Made by a program: the position numbers and the translations under genes
IMG/VR virus record: IMGVR_UViG_3300008116_000261
Location: 1 to 49,223 of that record
From: a virus
Strand: one strand, 5' to 3'
DNA length: 49,223 nucleotides
Notes under the pieces: generated by a model
The model's database searches: none
What the model was told of the DNA's origin: nothing
The model's input: only the letters and a program-made list of their open reading frames with translations
Shown here: in pieces, positions 1 to 8,575 of the stretch
Layout: the number at the start of each line of letters is the position of its first letter
Position numbering within the stretch: position 1 is the stretch's first letter

Positions 1-1548
1 TGCTGGTGTGAAGGTAGTTGGATTGTACACTAATGGAGTCATGATAAGTGGAATATATGGAGCATAAACTGCACCTGTTTCCAAGAATTGAGATCCTCTG
101 TAACCCATTAAGATTACGTTTTCAGTCATGTAAGGGTTTTTGTAAACTCTGAAACGAGAATTCAAGTTACCTACTTTCTGAACTCCCATTGCAAAGTCCA
201 TTTTGTCACCGTTTGTATCAGCTGCATATCCTGGAATTGATTCTAAGATTGTAGCTACAGTTGGAGATACTACTAAGAAGTTAGCTCCACCTCTTAAAGT
301 TTTTTGGTGAATTTTGTTAGATACTTTTTGGATTTTAGTTCCTAAAGTTCCAAACCATTGACCTTGAGTGTTGTAGAAGTCTGTTGAAGCAGCAGTCCCT
401 GAAGACCAAGCTCCTGTTGTAGCTCCTGTAGAAATCCAAGTTTTGTTGTTTCTAGCTGACCATCTTTCAGTTGTAGCTGCATCTTGGATTAACATATCCA
501 TTAACTCTAAGTCAATCTCCATAGAGATGTACTCTGATAATAATGAAGTTAATTCTGCTTCAGCATCAATTGAGTGGTAAGCATTCAAATCTTGTGCGAA
601 CTCTGGAGTCCATTGTGCTTTTAATTTTCTTGTTTTAGCAACGATAGCTTCAGAAGCTAATGATACGTTGATTTCAGGAATCTTAATTTCTCCGTTGTTT
701 GGACTAGTAGCTCCATCCTCGAAGTCACCTCTTGTAGTGTCAGTTGGTTGACGGTTATATTTTACAACAGCATCTGTTAAGTTAACTGCAGTAGGTAATG
801 AAGCTGTTACAACGAATGTTACAACATTTCCTGATACTGTAGTTAATTCTGGGTTAGATGTAAGATCTACTATACCTGCTCCTGATCCAGAATATAAACG
901 GAAAGCTCTAACACCTTTGCTATCAAAGTCTGTATATCCTGTAATACCGAAGTTTACTCCGTATGTTTTGTATTGACCTGGGTTAATACCATCTTGGTAA
1001 GCGATAGAAGCTGAAGTAGCTGTACCTGCTGTGATTGAACCTGTTGCGAATGATGCAGAGTTGATTGAGTAACCAAATTGACCTGCTCCATATAAACCTC
1101 CTGATACTTCTTCATCAACTGACATTTTGTCATTAGCTGTAGAAACGTTTCCGTATAGGTTACTTCCGTCTGTTCTACCTACTGCGTTTGTACCGTATTT
1201 AAAGTCTAAGTAAAATACAAGTCCTGAAGGTAAGTTCATTGGTTGTACAGAAACGAAGTCTTTAGCTGCGATTTGAGCGAATACTTTACGTACTAATGGT
1301 AAAGCTACTCCAGCCCATTGTTCAGCATTACCTGTAGCAGTACCCATTGCACCGTTACCTGTAGTATTTCCTTCTGATACGATTTGTTTTGCTTGATTCT
1401 CAAGAATCATAGCCATGTTGTTTCTTTCGATTTCATTAGAAATTCCTTCTAATAAACCTGATTTGGCCCATTTACCAGACAAACGAGCTGCGTCAGCTTG
1501 TAGAGTCTTATAATTACTAGCCCCTTCGAATAATTGATTTAATTCCAT
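1..1548 (-). CDS. 23: Major capsid protein, T4 gp23-like (3' end outside window)
   Basis: The frame is open for 516 codons from the ATG at 1548 to the window edge, so the C-terminus is missing. Around residues 77-115 the segment AEQWAGVALPLVRKVFAQIA followed by VQPMNLPSGLVFYLDFKYG matches the T4 gp23 region that reads 'RRAIPHLIAFDICGVQPLNSPTGQVFALR'-like, which marks the start of the mature HK97-type fold. In T4 the first 65 residues are removed by gp21. Here possible (L/I)xE-type sites are MILE at 47-50 and the weaker VSE at 57-59, which is inference. It follows the scaffold gene by 26 nt in the usual 21-22-23 order. The leader reads ...AACCACAATGG with no Shine-Dalgarno sequence. Confidence 0.95.
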   Translation of the reverse strand, partial: MELNQLFEGASNYKTLQADAARLSGKWAKSGLLEGISNEIERNNMAMILENQAKQIVSEGNTTGNGAMGTATGNAEQWAGVALPLVRKVFAQIAAKDFVSVQPMNLPSGLVFYLDFKYGTNAVGRTDGSNLYGNVSTANDKMSVDEEVSGGLYGAGQFGYSINSASFATGSITAGTATSASIAYQDGINPGQYKTYGVNFGITGYTDFDSKGVRAFRLYSGSGAGIVDLTSNPELTTVSGNVVTFVVTASLPTAVNLTDAVVKYNRQPTDTTRGDFEDGATSPNNGEIKIPEINVSLASEAIVAKTRKLKAQWTPEFAQDLNAYHSIDAEAELTSLLSEYISMEIDLELMDMLIQDAATTERWSARNNKTWISTGATTGAWSSGTAASTDFYNTQGQWFGTLGTKIQKVSNKIHQKTLRGGANFLVVSPTVATILESIPGYAADTNGDKMDFAMGVQKVGNLNSRFRVYKNPYMTENVILMGYRGSQFLETGAVYAPYIPLIMTPLVYNPTTFTPA

Positions 1549-1574
1549 TGTGGTTTTTTGTGTTTTTTATTTTA

Positions 1575-3005
1575 TTATTTAATGATTCCTGCTAACTTCT
1601 GCCATCTTGATACTTGCTCAGATACTTCTGAGATAATTTCTTTTGGTGCAGTTGTTTGTGCGTTACCTGTTGCTTTAGAAGCAAAAGATCTGTGTTCTTT
1701 AATTGCAGCTGGTTTAGCAACTACATTTTTAGAAACTGTTTCGAAAACTAATTTTACTTCTCTTACTGTCTCTGCTTTATCAAATGCTGCGATAACGTTT
1801 ACTTTTTGACCTTCAGATAAGTTGTTTGATTTGAATACTTTATTTACATAAAGTAATTTTGCATTTAGAAGATTAACTTCTTGAAGTTGGTTTCTTAAGA
1901 TTTTAACTGTCTGTAAAGCTTCGTTTAATTCTTCAGACTCTTCAGATACGTTTCTAGCATTAGCTGCATCTTTACCTAAATCAGTTAATTTATCTCCAAC
2001 TTTCTTAGCTCCTTCACCGAAAGCACCGTCTTTAGCCATTTGGTGGATTTTAGAAGCGATAGCACTTAATCCTGTGATTCCCATTGCTCCGAAAACTCCT
2101 AAAAGCATTTCAGCTGTACTGTTTGTTAGGAATGGGAACATGTCAATAAGTTGGGCGATAATATCGATGTTTTCATCCATATTTTCAACTTCCTCATTTA
2201 CTGCTTCAACTCCTTCTCTGTTTTGGGTAGCTTTAGCTGCTGCTCCTCCTGCTGCTTGTAATTTTTCAGCAAAAGATTTAGCTGCACCTCCGAATTTTCC
2301 TGCTAGAGCCATCTCTTGTACTTTAGCAACAATTGCAGAAAATCCTGCAAGACCTGCTGCACCAAGTGCTCCTATGACTAATGATGCGGTTTGCATGTTC
2401 AAGAATGGAAACATTTCAACAAGTTCTCTAGCACCTTCGATATACTCCGGCCCTATTTCGTTTATAGTTTCTTCTTTGTCCATTTCGTCTAATTCTGCTA
2501 ATAGTTCGTTAATGTCGATCTCTTCTGAATCACCGTCCATGCTTACCATGTCTTCTTCTCCTTCTGGAGCTTCCTCACCTGCTAATTCTTCTTCTGATTC
2601 GTCGTGACCTACTTCTTGTGAAACGATATCACGGATAAGATCTTTTAAGTCCTCGATAGACATGTCTTCGATTTCTACTTCTTCCTCTTCTCCTTCTTCG
2701 TTACCTTCTTCTTCAGCTCCTTCTTCTTCTTCTTCTGCTTCTTCCTCTTCTTTTTCTGCTTCTTTCATTAAACGAACATCTGATGCATCTACATCACCGT
2801 CACCATCCATGTCGGTACTTGGTTGTGTTTCTGCATATTCGTCCATTTCATCTGCATCTTCCATTTCCTGTAGCTTTTGAGCTAACATTTCTTTTAGATG
2901 TGGAGTCAATGATTCTTCTAAAGCTTCTTTAGCGTTGGCGATTGCAGCTTCACGAATAGTTTTAGCTTCAGCAATAGCTTGCTTTAATAAATCTTTGTTT
3001 GACAT
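1575..3005 (-). CDS. 22: Prohead core scaffold, gp22-like, with duplicated hydrophobic domain
   Basis: The 476-residue protein lies directly upstream of the capsid gene, where T4 encodes its scaffold gp22. The N-terminus (1-50) and C-terminus (about 355-476, ending VSRWQKLAGIIK) are helical and charged, as in scaffold proteins. Residues 82-175 are almost entirely Glu/Asp. Residues 65-76 form a canonical EF-hand loop (D65, D67, D69, G70, V72, D76). An unusual insertion is two copies of a roughly 65-residue unit at about 187-250 and 277-340. Each begins with an acidic helix and the motif MFPFL and continues into a Gly/Ala-rich hydrophobic helix. I know of no such repeat in T4 gp22. It has its own leader after a terminator, suggesting separate strong expression with gp23. 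Confidence 0.85.
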   Translation of the reverse strand: MSNKDLLKQAIAEAKTIREAAIANAKEALEESLTPHLKEMLAQKLQEMEDADEMDEYAETQPSTDMDGDGDVDASDVRLMKEAEKEEEEAEEEEEGAEEEGNEEGEEEEVEIEDMSIEDLKDLIRDIVSQEVGHDESEEELAGEEAPEGEEDMVSMDGDSEEIDINELLAELDEMDKEETINEIGPEYIEGARELVEMFPFLNMQTASLVIGALGAAGLAGFSAIVAKVQEMALAGKFGGAAKSFAEKLQAAGGAAAKATQNREGVEAVNEEVENMDENIDIIAQLIDMFPFLTNSTAEMLLGVFGAMGITGLSAIASKIHQMAKDGAFGEGAKKVGDKLTDLGKDAANARNVSEESEELNEALQTVKILRNQLQEVNLLNAKLLYVNKVFKSNNLSEGQKVNVIAAFDKAETVREVKLVFETVSKNVVAKPAAIKEHRSFASKATGNAQTTAPKEIISEVSEQVSRWQKLAGIIK

Positions 3006-3024
3006 AATTTTGTTTTGTTTGTCG

Positions 3025-3051
3025 TACGTCTATTGTAGTGTGTGAGACGTA
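3025..3051 (-). promoter_or_regulatory. Stem-loop in the leader of the scaffold gene
   Basis: TACGTCT at 3025-3031 and AGACGTA at 3045-3051 form a perfect 7-bp inverted repeat around a 13-nt loop. It starts 20 nt upstream of the scaffold ATG, inside the 163-nt gap after the terminator. It could be an mRNA 5' hairpin affecting stability or translation, or a protein-binding palindrome. Only the repeat is seen; the function is inference. Confidence 0.4.
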
Positions 3052-3102
3052 ATAATGTTTTACTTTGTAGTAGATATCATATAAGTGTCATGATATATTC
3101 TT

Positions 3103-3114
3103 AAATAAATATAC
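3103..3114 (-). promoter_or_regulatory. AT-rich box, candidate promoter of the scaffold-capsid unit
   Basis: The plus strand reads AAATAAATATAC here, close to the recurrent box described at 6676, 8562 and 11541, but about 98 nt upstream of the scaffold start. It lies just after the terminator at 3132-3160 in the direction of transcription, where a new promoter would be needed. Weak support from sequence alone. Confidence 0.3.
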
Positions 3115-3131
3115 ATATATTTTCAAAACAT

Positions 3132-3160
3132 AAAAAACCCACCTTTTTTGAGGTGGGCTT
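3132..3160 (-). terminator. Rho-independent terminator after the gp21 operon
   Basis: On the minus strand, stem GCCCACC / GGTGGG (plus-strand arms 3138-3143 and 3152-3157) closes an 8-nt loop and is followed by six Ts. It begins about 10 nt after the stop codon at 3169 and separates the portal-protease unit from the scaffold-capsid pair. Its stem is nearly identical to the terminator at 10184-10212. Confidence 0.85.
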
Positions 3161-3168
3161 GTTTTTAT

Positions 3169-3405
3169 TTAGGATATGTACCCTAATGTTAATAATGCTT
3201 CTTCTATATCTACTTCTACATCGTTAAATGGATTTTCGTTAGAAGCTATTTGATTGGCTTCCTTATACTCTTCTATTATATCTAGTGCAATCTTTAAGTG
3301 TCTCTTTACTTCAAGTGCTACTGTATCTTGAGTTATTTGTTCATTCAAAGATGCTTTCTTTAAATGTTTAGCTTGCCAGTTGTGTATGTCGAAATTATTT
3401 TCCAC
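3169..3405 (-). CDS. Small acidic protein of the head block, leader-like N-terminus
   Basis: This 78-residue ORF starts with GTG (no nearby ATG) 7 nt after the preceding stop and ends at the terminator. The N-terminus MENNFDIHNW resembles the MENxF(D/N)LKKFL leader of its neighbour at 3413-3763 in degenerate form. The rest is predicted helical and acidic. It lies between protease gp21 and scaffold gp22, where T4-like phages carry small prohead core components. No family was recognised; a core or internal protein role is inferred from position only. Confidence 0.6.
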   Translation of the reverse strand: MENNFDIHNWQAKHLKKASLNEQITQDTVALEVKRHLKIALDIIEEYKEANQIASNENPFNDVEVDIEEALLTLGYIS

Positions 3406-3412
3406 TATGCTG

Positions 3413-3763
3413 TTATATGTTATTTATTTGATCTAACGTAAATCCTAACTCTTGTGCTAAGGTCTCTAGTTCTGGGTTCTCTTCTCCTGAATATTCACTG
3501 TCAATTGTTATTAGATTTGCAATCTCTTTTACTTTTTGTAAATACTCCTCTCCTTTCATTGCAGCAATTTTACTAGCAATTTCTGGTTGCTCTAATTCCG
3601 CTGCTTCGATTTGACTTTCAGATCCTTGATCAATTGTGTAATCGTTAGATACGTAATCTTGCACTAATCTTAGTAGGTCGTCTCCCTGTTCTTCATTTAG
3701 TAATCTTGAATTAGTAGTTAATTTATTTTCTACTAAAAATTTTTTTAAATTAAAATTTTCCAT
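3413..3763 (-). CDS. Leader-bearing small head protein
   Basis: This 116-residue acidic protein begins with the leader FNLKKFLVENKLTTNSRLL (residues 4-22), shared with proteins at 24487, 24283 and 10232. The leader contains LVE at 11-13, a match to the (L/I)xE consensus cut by T4 gp21 protease. The remainder is helical and low in hydrophobics. The ATG overlaps the stop of the protease gene as TAATG, suggesting coupled translation. It may be an internal or core protein that is processed during head maturation; no named family was recognised. Confidence 0.7.
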   Translation of the reverse strand: MENFNLKKFLVENKLTTNSRLLNEEQGDDLLRLVQDYVSNDYTIDQGSESQIEAAELEQPEIASKIAAMKGEEYLQKVKEIANLITIDSEYSGEENPELETLAQELGFTLDQINNI

Positions 3764-4344
3764 TATGCTCTTAGTATATTGTTAATAATACAATCTAATC
3801 TATCGTATTTTCCTACTACTTGTTTTCCTTCATTCAATGAAATTGGATTCATGAATGCTCCTTGTGTAGATGGATTAGAAACGAAATCCCAGCATACTAA
3901 TTCGAAGTCTGGTTGAACCATTAAAGTTCCTTCGTTTGTTTGAGTTACTGATCCTGTTCCTCTTGAAGAGATTCCTATTGTATGTCCTCCTCTTAATATC
4001 TCTTTTACGATATTTCCTGAAGGTGTGTTTAGTAATTCTACTTTACCCATTAAATCATCTCCTTGCCACCATAGTTCTTTTACGACATGTGATGCATTTT
4101 TTAAAGATACAATTGCTGATTCTGGATGATCTAATTCTCCGTAAGCATTTCCAACTTTAACAAAATTCTCTATATAGTTTTGAACTTCTTGTTCAAGAAT
4201 TTCTCTTTTATAGATTCTTCCGTTTTGGTTTTTAGCTCCTGCTCTCTGCATAATACCTGTTACTTCAAAAACACCTGGTTTGGTTTTTGATTCAGTAAGA
4301 AGTCCTTTGAAAGGAGTTACGTTTATTAATAGTGGATTGTTCAT
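3763..4344 (-). CDS. 21: Prohead maturation protease, gp21-like serine protease
   Basis: The 193-residue protein carries the signature of the T4 gp21 / herpesvirus-type assemblin fold: NGRIYKREIL at 41-50, GELDHPESAIVSLKN at 69-83 with His73, GHTIGISSRGTGS at 120-132 with the nucleophile Ser at 126/127, and VSNPSTQGAF at 155-164. In T4 this enzyme sits in the prohead core and cleaves gp23, gp22 and internal proteins after (L/I)xE. It overlaps the flanking genes by single bases (TAATG). The length is close to T4 gp21. Its likely substrates here are discussed in the findings. Confidence 0.95.
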   Translation of the reverse strand: MNNPLLINVTPFKGLLTESKTKPGVFEVTGIMQRAGAKNQNGRIYKREILEQEVQNYIENFVKVGNAYGELDHPESAIVSLKNASHVVKELWWQGDDLMGKVELLNTPSGNIVKEILRGGHTIGISSRGTGSVTQTNEGTLMVQPDFELVCWDFVSNPSTQGAFMNPISLNEGKQVVGKYDRLDCIINNILRA

Positions 4345-5585
4345 TATATTAGATCTGTTAATGATACTGTTTCATCTATTCCTTCTCTATCAGCTTCAAA
4401 TCTATCTTGATTTGCTAAACTCTGTAAAGCTCCTGCTTTTGCTCTATCAATTAGAGATAATAAATGCTTGAATTTAACATCTTTAGAAGTAGATGCTTGA
4501 GTTTGTGCTTGCTTGTGTAATTTTTCAAATTTAGAAGGTTCAGTTTCGTACATAGCCATTAATTTACGAACCATGTTTTTATCTGCTTCTGTATCTGTTT
4601 CTTCGAACAAATCGTCAAAACTTTCTTCATCACTAGCTTCTTCATATCCTCTTGGATGTGGAATATCATCTTCTTCCTCTCCGTCAATCATCGGATCTGA
4701 GAAGTTTTCATCATCGTAGTCGATTTCATCTTCGCTTATTGAATTTGACATTCTCTCATAATCAGTAGTATCCCATTCATCATGTGATTGATCTCTGTTT
4801 GCGTAATCTCTAAAGATTGCTAGAAGACCTTTGTTATATCCATAAATCTGATTATCGTCTAAGAAGTCTGCTAACTTATCTGCTACTGTTTCTTCAGCAG
4901 GGTCTGTTAAGATGTCAAAAAGTCTATCTGTGTATCCGTAGATTTGATTATCCTCTAAATAATTTTCTAATTCTCTTTTATATTCTGCGTCTGTTTTAGG
5001 TCCGTACATTTCATACATGTCAGCCTCTTTGTAGTTTTCTACATCGGATAATTCTTCTGATAGTACTTTTTTGATAAGTTTTTTAAAGCCTTCTTTTAAC
5101 TCTGCTTTTTTCATACCATTAAAAGTATCTACAGTATTTTTTGCTGTAACATCTACCATTTTATCATGTAGATCTACCTTTGGATTAACTCCTGCTAATT
5201 GATTTGTATAGAAGATTGAATCTTTTGCTAAGTTTTTAGATACTTTTGCTAATGCTTTTGCGTATTCTTCTGCTGTTGGTGTTCCACCGACTTCCATTGC
5301 CTCCAACTCAACTCTTAAACCTCTAAGGATTTGCTCATATGGATACTTATCCATTTCGTTAGTTGGTTTATATCTGTAATCTGTTAGGTTATTTTTAGTA
5401 AGTCTAGCTTCTTCTACTCTAGCTTCTTGAATCATTCCTCTGTTCTTTAAAATTTGAACAGCATCATCGTATCCGTTAAAACGAGTTACTAGGCTTGGAA
5501 GTTCTTTTCTAGCATCAGCTAAAAAATTCTCTTTAGAAAATTTTCCTTCTTGAATCCCGTTATATTTTTCTTGTAAAGTTCTCAT
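4344..5585 (-). CDS. Acidic head-block protein of unknown function
   Basis: The 413-residue protein is acidic and mostly helical and lies between portal and protease genes. The N-terminal part (about 1-175) contains a conserved-looking helical segment with ILRGLRVELEAMEVGG. The middle (about 190-265) contains two similar segments, ELENYLEDNQIYGYTDRLFD and KLADFLDDNQIYGYNKGLLA, which is an internal repeat of roughly 40 residues. The C-terminal 60 residues are helical. Position suggests a prohead core or packaged protein, analogous in place to T4 genes 67/68, but no sequence similarity to those could be shown. Confidence 0.7.
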   Translation of the reverse strand: MRTLQEKYNGIQEGKFSKENFLADARKELPSLVTRFNGYDDAVQILKNRGMIQEARVEEARLTKNNLTDYRYKPTNEMDKYPYEQILRGLRVELEAMEVGGTPTAEEYAKALAKVSKNLAKDSIFYTNQLAGVNPKVDLHDKMVDVTAKNTVDTFNGMKKAELKEGFKKLIKKVLSEELSDVENYKEADMYEMYGPKTDAEYKRELENYLEDNQIYGYTDRLFDILTDPAEETVADKLADFLDDNQIYGYNKGLLAIFRDYANRDQSHDEWDTTDYERMSNSISEDEIDYDDENFSDPMIDGEEEDDIPHPRGYEEASDEESFDDLFEETDTEADKNMVRKLMAMYETEPSKFEKLHKQAQTQASTSKDVKFKHLLSLIDRAKAGALQSLANQDRFEADREGIDETVSLTDLI

Positions 5586-5586
5586 A

Positions 5587-5808
5587 TTATTTATTTTCGT
5601 CTAAGTAATCAAACATTTTAGTATGTGAAGGACGTTTAGGTCTTTCAACTGTTTTATAACCTAATTTTTCAGCCGTTTTAGTAGCTACATTTTTTCCTTG
5701 GCCTTTTCTAGCAAAAGCATTTTTGGTTAAATAACCTCCTACTGCTCCTGTTGTGCTCATCTCTTCCAATACTTCATGTATCGCTTTTACTACTTCTGAT
5801 CTTTTCAT
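5587..5808 (-). CDS. Small conserved-looking basic head-block protein
   Basis: This 73-residue basic protein starts MKRSEVVKAIHEVLEEM, one of the recurrent charged N-terminal helices in this genome. It then has STTGAVGGYLTKNAFARKG at 18-36, which resembles short proteins I recall near the portal/protease of other T4-like marine phages. It overlaps the upstream gene by 4 nt (ATGA). Function unknown; head association is inferred from position. Confidence 0.65.
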   Translation of the reverse strand: MKRSEVVKAIHEVLEEMSTTGAVGGYLTKNAFARKGQGKNVATKTAEKLGYKTVERPKRPSHTKMFDYLDENK

Positions 5809-6659
5809 AAACTTCTTAACTCATTTACTAATTCATAGTACTGCATTAATGAAACTAAATGATTATCTTCTACTTTTTGAGTATTTTTTACAGGTGTAAT
5901 TGCTTTGTGAATTTCTTCCAACTTAATCTTAACTACTTTATCTGTAACGTTTTCTTTTAACTTAGAAATTTCCTTTTGTAGTTTTATCATTTCTTCGTTT
6001 ACTACGTTTCTCAATCTTGCTGATGAGTTAACAGATACAATAAACTCTTTTAAGATATTTTTTTGTTCTGGAAGTAAATCTTTATACTGGTCGTTAAATT
6101 TTTCTAGAAGTATTTTATATGTTAAAAGTCTTAAATCTTTATCATATTTAGAATACTCTTCAATTAGAGCATCTTTTATTTTTCCGTCTGTTAATTTACT
6201 TTGGGTTAAGTGTTCTAATAGAGTTGTTTTATTGTCTACAAATACATCTAAGTCAACAAGTCCTGATGCTGCTTGTGCTTCCATTAAGCAGTATAGAGCT
6301 GCTAAGGGTTTATAGGTCTCTACTTTAATAGAAAAGAATTCTTCTAAGTCATAATGGCTTTTAAGTTCTTTTATTAACTCATACTTCTGCTTTTTAAGTG
6401 AATTAGCATCAAGTTTTCTAGAGATTTCTACAATAGTACTGAGTACTGATTCTGCTTTCTTTGATCCTACTCCTTTATTCTTTAGTATAAAATCGTAAAG
6501 TTTAAACTCTCTTACTAATGTTGTATTTCCTGTATAGAATTTTCTTAGTACGGATAATGCCGGGGATTCTCTTTTTGATAGAGTATCTGCAGCGATTTGC
6601 TTTACTAGTAGTTCGTAGATTAAGCCTGTGTTTTTATACTTACTGTGTTTAATACGCAT
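5805..6659 (-). CDS. Helical protein following the portal gene
   Basis: The 284-residue protein is Lys/Glu/Leu-rich and predicted nearly all-helical, with a coiled-coil-like segment at about 218-250 (MIKLQKEISKLKENVTDKVV). It lies directly after the portal gene and before gp21. Its ATG follows the AT-rich box at 6676-6686 by 17 nt. I recognise no family. A role in prohead assembly is plausible from position only. Confidence 0.65.
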   Translation of the reverse strand: MRIKHSKYKNTGLIYELLVKQIAADTLSKRESPALSVLRKFYTGNTTLVREFKLYDFILKNKGVGSKKAESVLSTIVEISRKLDANSLKKQKYELIKELKSHYDLEEFFSIKVETYKPLAALYCLMEAQAASGLVDLDVFVDNKTTLLEHLTQSKLTDGKIKDALIEEYSKYDKDLRLLTYKILLEKFNDQYKDLLPEQKNILKEFIVSVNSSARLRNVVNEEMIKLQKEISKLKENVTDKVVKIKLEEIHKAITPVKNTQKVEDNHLVSLMQYYELVNELRSL

Positions 6660-6675
6660 CTTAGGTATGTCTTTG

Positions 6676-6686
6676 TTATAAATAGT
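6676..6686 (-). promoter_or_regulatory. Recurrent AT-rich box (ACTATTTATAA on coding strand)
   Basis: The box fills most of the gap between the portal stop and the next ATG, ending 17 nt before the start. The same 11-mer occurs at identical spacing at 8562-8572 and 11541-11551. It is a candidate late promoter or translation-initiation element. Confidence 0.45.
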
Positions 6687-6688
6687 GT

Positions 6689-8545
6689 CTAGTTATCTAA
6701 ATCCTTAATATTCTCTTCATTTAAAAGATCTGACTCTTTTTCTACCTCCTGTTCAAAGATATTTTGCTTTTTAGTAGGGAATATATTTTTGTTTCTAAGA
6801 AAAACAGACATCGTATTGTTTATACTCTCTCTTACATTCTCATTATCACTTGGAAAACCACCTTTCATTCCTTGTACTCCTAACCTGTCTCTTCCTCCTA
6901 CTGGATCTGCATTTGTTCCTATTATAGACATCTTCTCTCTAGGTCTTCCTATAGGAGCATTTTCATCATACCCAGCTGGTAAGTTTCCTTGTTCTCTACC
7001 GTAAATTGAAGCTAAGTCATGAGGTGTTCCAAAAGACATTCCTGTTGATACTGGATCGTTTCCTTCGTTTTCAATTTGAGATAACCTAAAGTTTCTTTTA
7101 CCGTCTTCTCTAATAAGGTCTCTCATTTCGTTATAATTATCTTCTGAGATATCAAATACCATGTCGTAGATGTAATCTGAGGAGAATAGTTTAGTTGCTT
7201 GCATTTGAGTTGCTAGGTCAATTTTCTCTTTCCAAAGAGCTACTTTTTCTTGTTCATAGATAATAGAAGGAGTAGTTAACTTAATCTCAAAGTTTACTAA
7301 AGACTCTTTATCGAATCCCTGAGAGTATAAATGTACTAGTCCAATTTTAGTTAACTCGCTTTCTACAATTCTTTGAATTCTTTCTACTGTTCTAGCAAAA
7401 CGGATATCTTCTGCTGCTAAAGTTGCTTTACCTGTTAAATCTTTTTCAAATCCAAAATATGCTTTAGGTACTTTTAGTGCAGCAAATAGCTTATCTCTTA
7501 AGTATTCAATATCATTTGTACCATCGTACTCTAATCCTTTTGTAGTTTCAATTTTTGTAGAAGTATCTCCTCCACGAACTGGAAGATAAAAGTCTTCCAT
7601 CATGTTCTGCATGTTGAATTTTAAGTTATACTGACCTGTCTGTGGATCAACATATGGAGTTTTTTTAATACTATTGATAGTTTTTTGCATGAACTGCTCA
7701 ACTTCGTTTGGTGGAATAGATCCTACATTAATGTAGAACATTCTTTTTTCAGGAGCTCTCATGATTCTGTGAATCAACATTGCATCCTCCATTAAAGTTA
7801 ATTGTTTGTATATTTTACGGCCTGGTTCAATATACGATCTACCGTACGGAAGGTAGTTTGTATCTGATATTAATCTAAAATGTGCTACTTCGTAATTGTC
7901 TAAGGAGATAGTTGTTTTACTATTATTTGGAATATAGTTTGGATCTGCTGAAGAAGCTAATCCGTCTGGATCGATTGAGAATGTTACTTTAGTTGGATCT
8001 TCTTTATCCATTCCTTCATGTCTTACCATATGGTAAACTGTGTAAGGAAGTACATTATAAACACCAAATTTTTCTGATATTTCTAATTTTAAAAAGAAGT
8101 CTCCGTACTTGCACATATTTCTAACCCATGACCATAGGTTAAATTCAATGTTTAGTACATCGTAATATAAATTGTAAAGAACTCTTTGTATGTTTTCGTC
8201 TGATGATTTAACTGAAAGAATTTCTCCCATTGGGTTCTTTAATGTGGATTCATCTGCTAAAATATCTAAAGTTGATGCTATAATAGCATCAGTATCCATT
8301 GCTTCGTAATCTGAGTAAAGTTGTATCCTTAACGTCTGGTAGTTAAGGTTTGGATTGAATATGTTCTTATTGTTATATATGTATAGACGAGAAAACCTAT
8401 CCAATAGTGAATTGGTTTGATACTTCCCTGTTGATTGTATGTGGTTAACATCAGCAATCTTTAATTCATCTCCTCCTACGTTTCTAACTAATATATCAGT
8501 TGAGAACAGCCTCTGGAGTGAGGTAAATAAATTTCTTTCTGCCAT
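6689..8545 (-). CDS. 20: Portal protein, gp20-like
   Basis: The 618-residue protein lies between terminase and prohead protease, as expected for a T4-like portal. Recognisable gp20 features include DTDAIIASTLDILADES near 82-98, MCKYGDFFLKLEI in the first quarter, RMFYINVGSIPPNEVEQFM near 267-286 and KVPKAYFGFE...GKATLAAEDIRFARTVERIQ near 357-390. The last matches the T4 'RIPSSRIP..LSKEEIRFSKFI' clip/stem region in position and character. Portals form the dodecameric vertex through which DNA is packaged and to which the neck binds. The C-terminal 130 residues are polar and of low conservation. A 30-nt gap with an AT-rich box separates it from terminase. Confidence 0.93.
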   Translation of the reverse strand: MAERNLFTSLQRLFSTDILVRNVGGDELKIADVNHIQSTGKYQTNSLLDRFSRLYIYNNKNIFNPNLNYQTLRIQLYSDYEAMDTDAIIASTLDILADESTLKNPMGEILSVKSSDENIQRVLYNLYYDVLNIEFNLWSWVRNMCKYGDFFLKLEISEKFGVYNVLPYTVYHMVRHEGMDKEDPTKVTFSIDPDGLASSADPNYIPNNSKTTISLDNYEVAHFRLISDTNYLPYGRSYIEPGRKIYKQLTLMEDAMLIHRIMRAPEKRMFYINVGSIPPNEVEQFMQKTINSIKKTPYVDPQTGQYNLKFNMQNMMEDFYLPVRGGDTSTKIETTKGLEYDGTNDIEYLRDKLFAALKVPKAYFGFEKDLTGKATLAAEDIRFARTVERIQRIVESELTKIGLVHLYSQGFDKESLVNFEIKLTTPSIIYEQEKVALWKEKIDLATQMQATKLFSSDYIYDMVFDISEDNYNEMRDLIREDGKRNFRLSQIENEGNDPVSTGMSFGTPHDLASIYGREQGNLPAGYDENAPIGRPREKMSIIGTNADPVGGRDRLGVQGMKGGFPSDNENVRESINNTMSVFLRNKNIFPTKKQNIFEQEVEKESDLLNEENIKDLDN

Positions 8546-8561
8546 TTTTAAAATGTTTTAT

Positions 8562-8572
8562 TTATAAATAGT
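8562..8572 (-). promoter_or_regulatory. Recurrent AT-rich box upstream of portal
   Basis: The plus strand reads TTATAAATAGT, identical to 6676-6686 and again 17 nt before the start codon. See the finding on this motif. Confidence 0.45.
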
Positions 8573-8575
8573 AAC

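Noticed and set aside
2074-2880. Plus-strand Ser-rich ORFs opposite the scaffold gene
   Set aside because: They are the antisense reading of Glu-rich codons.
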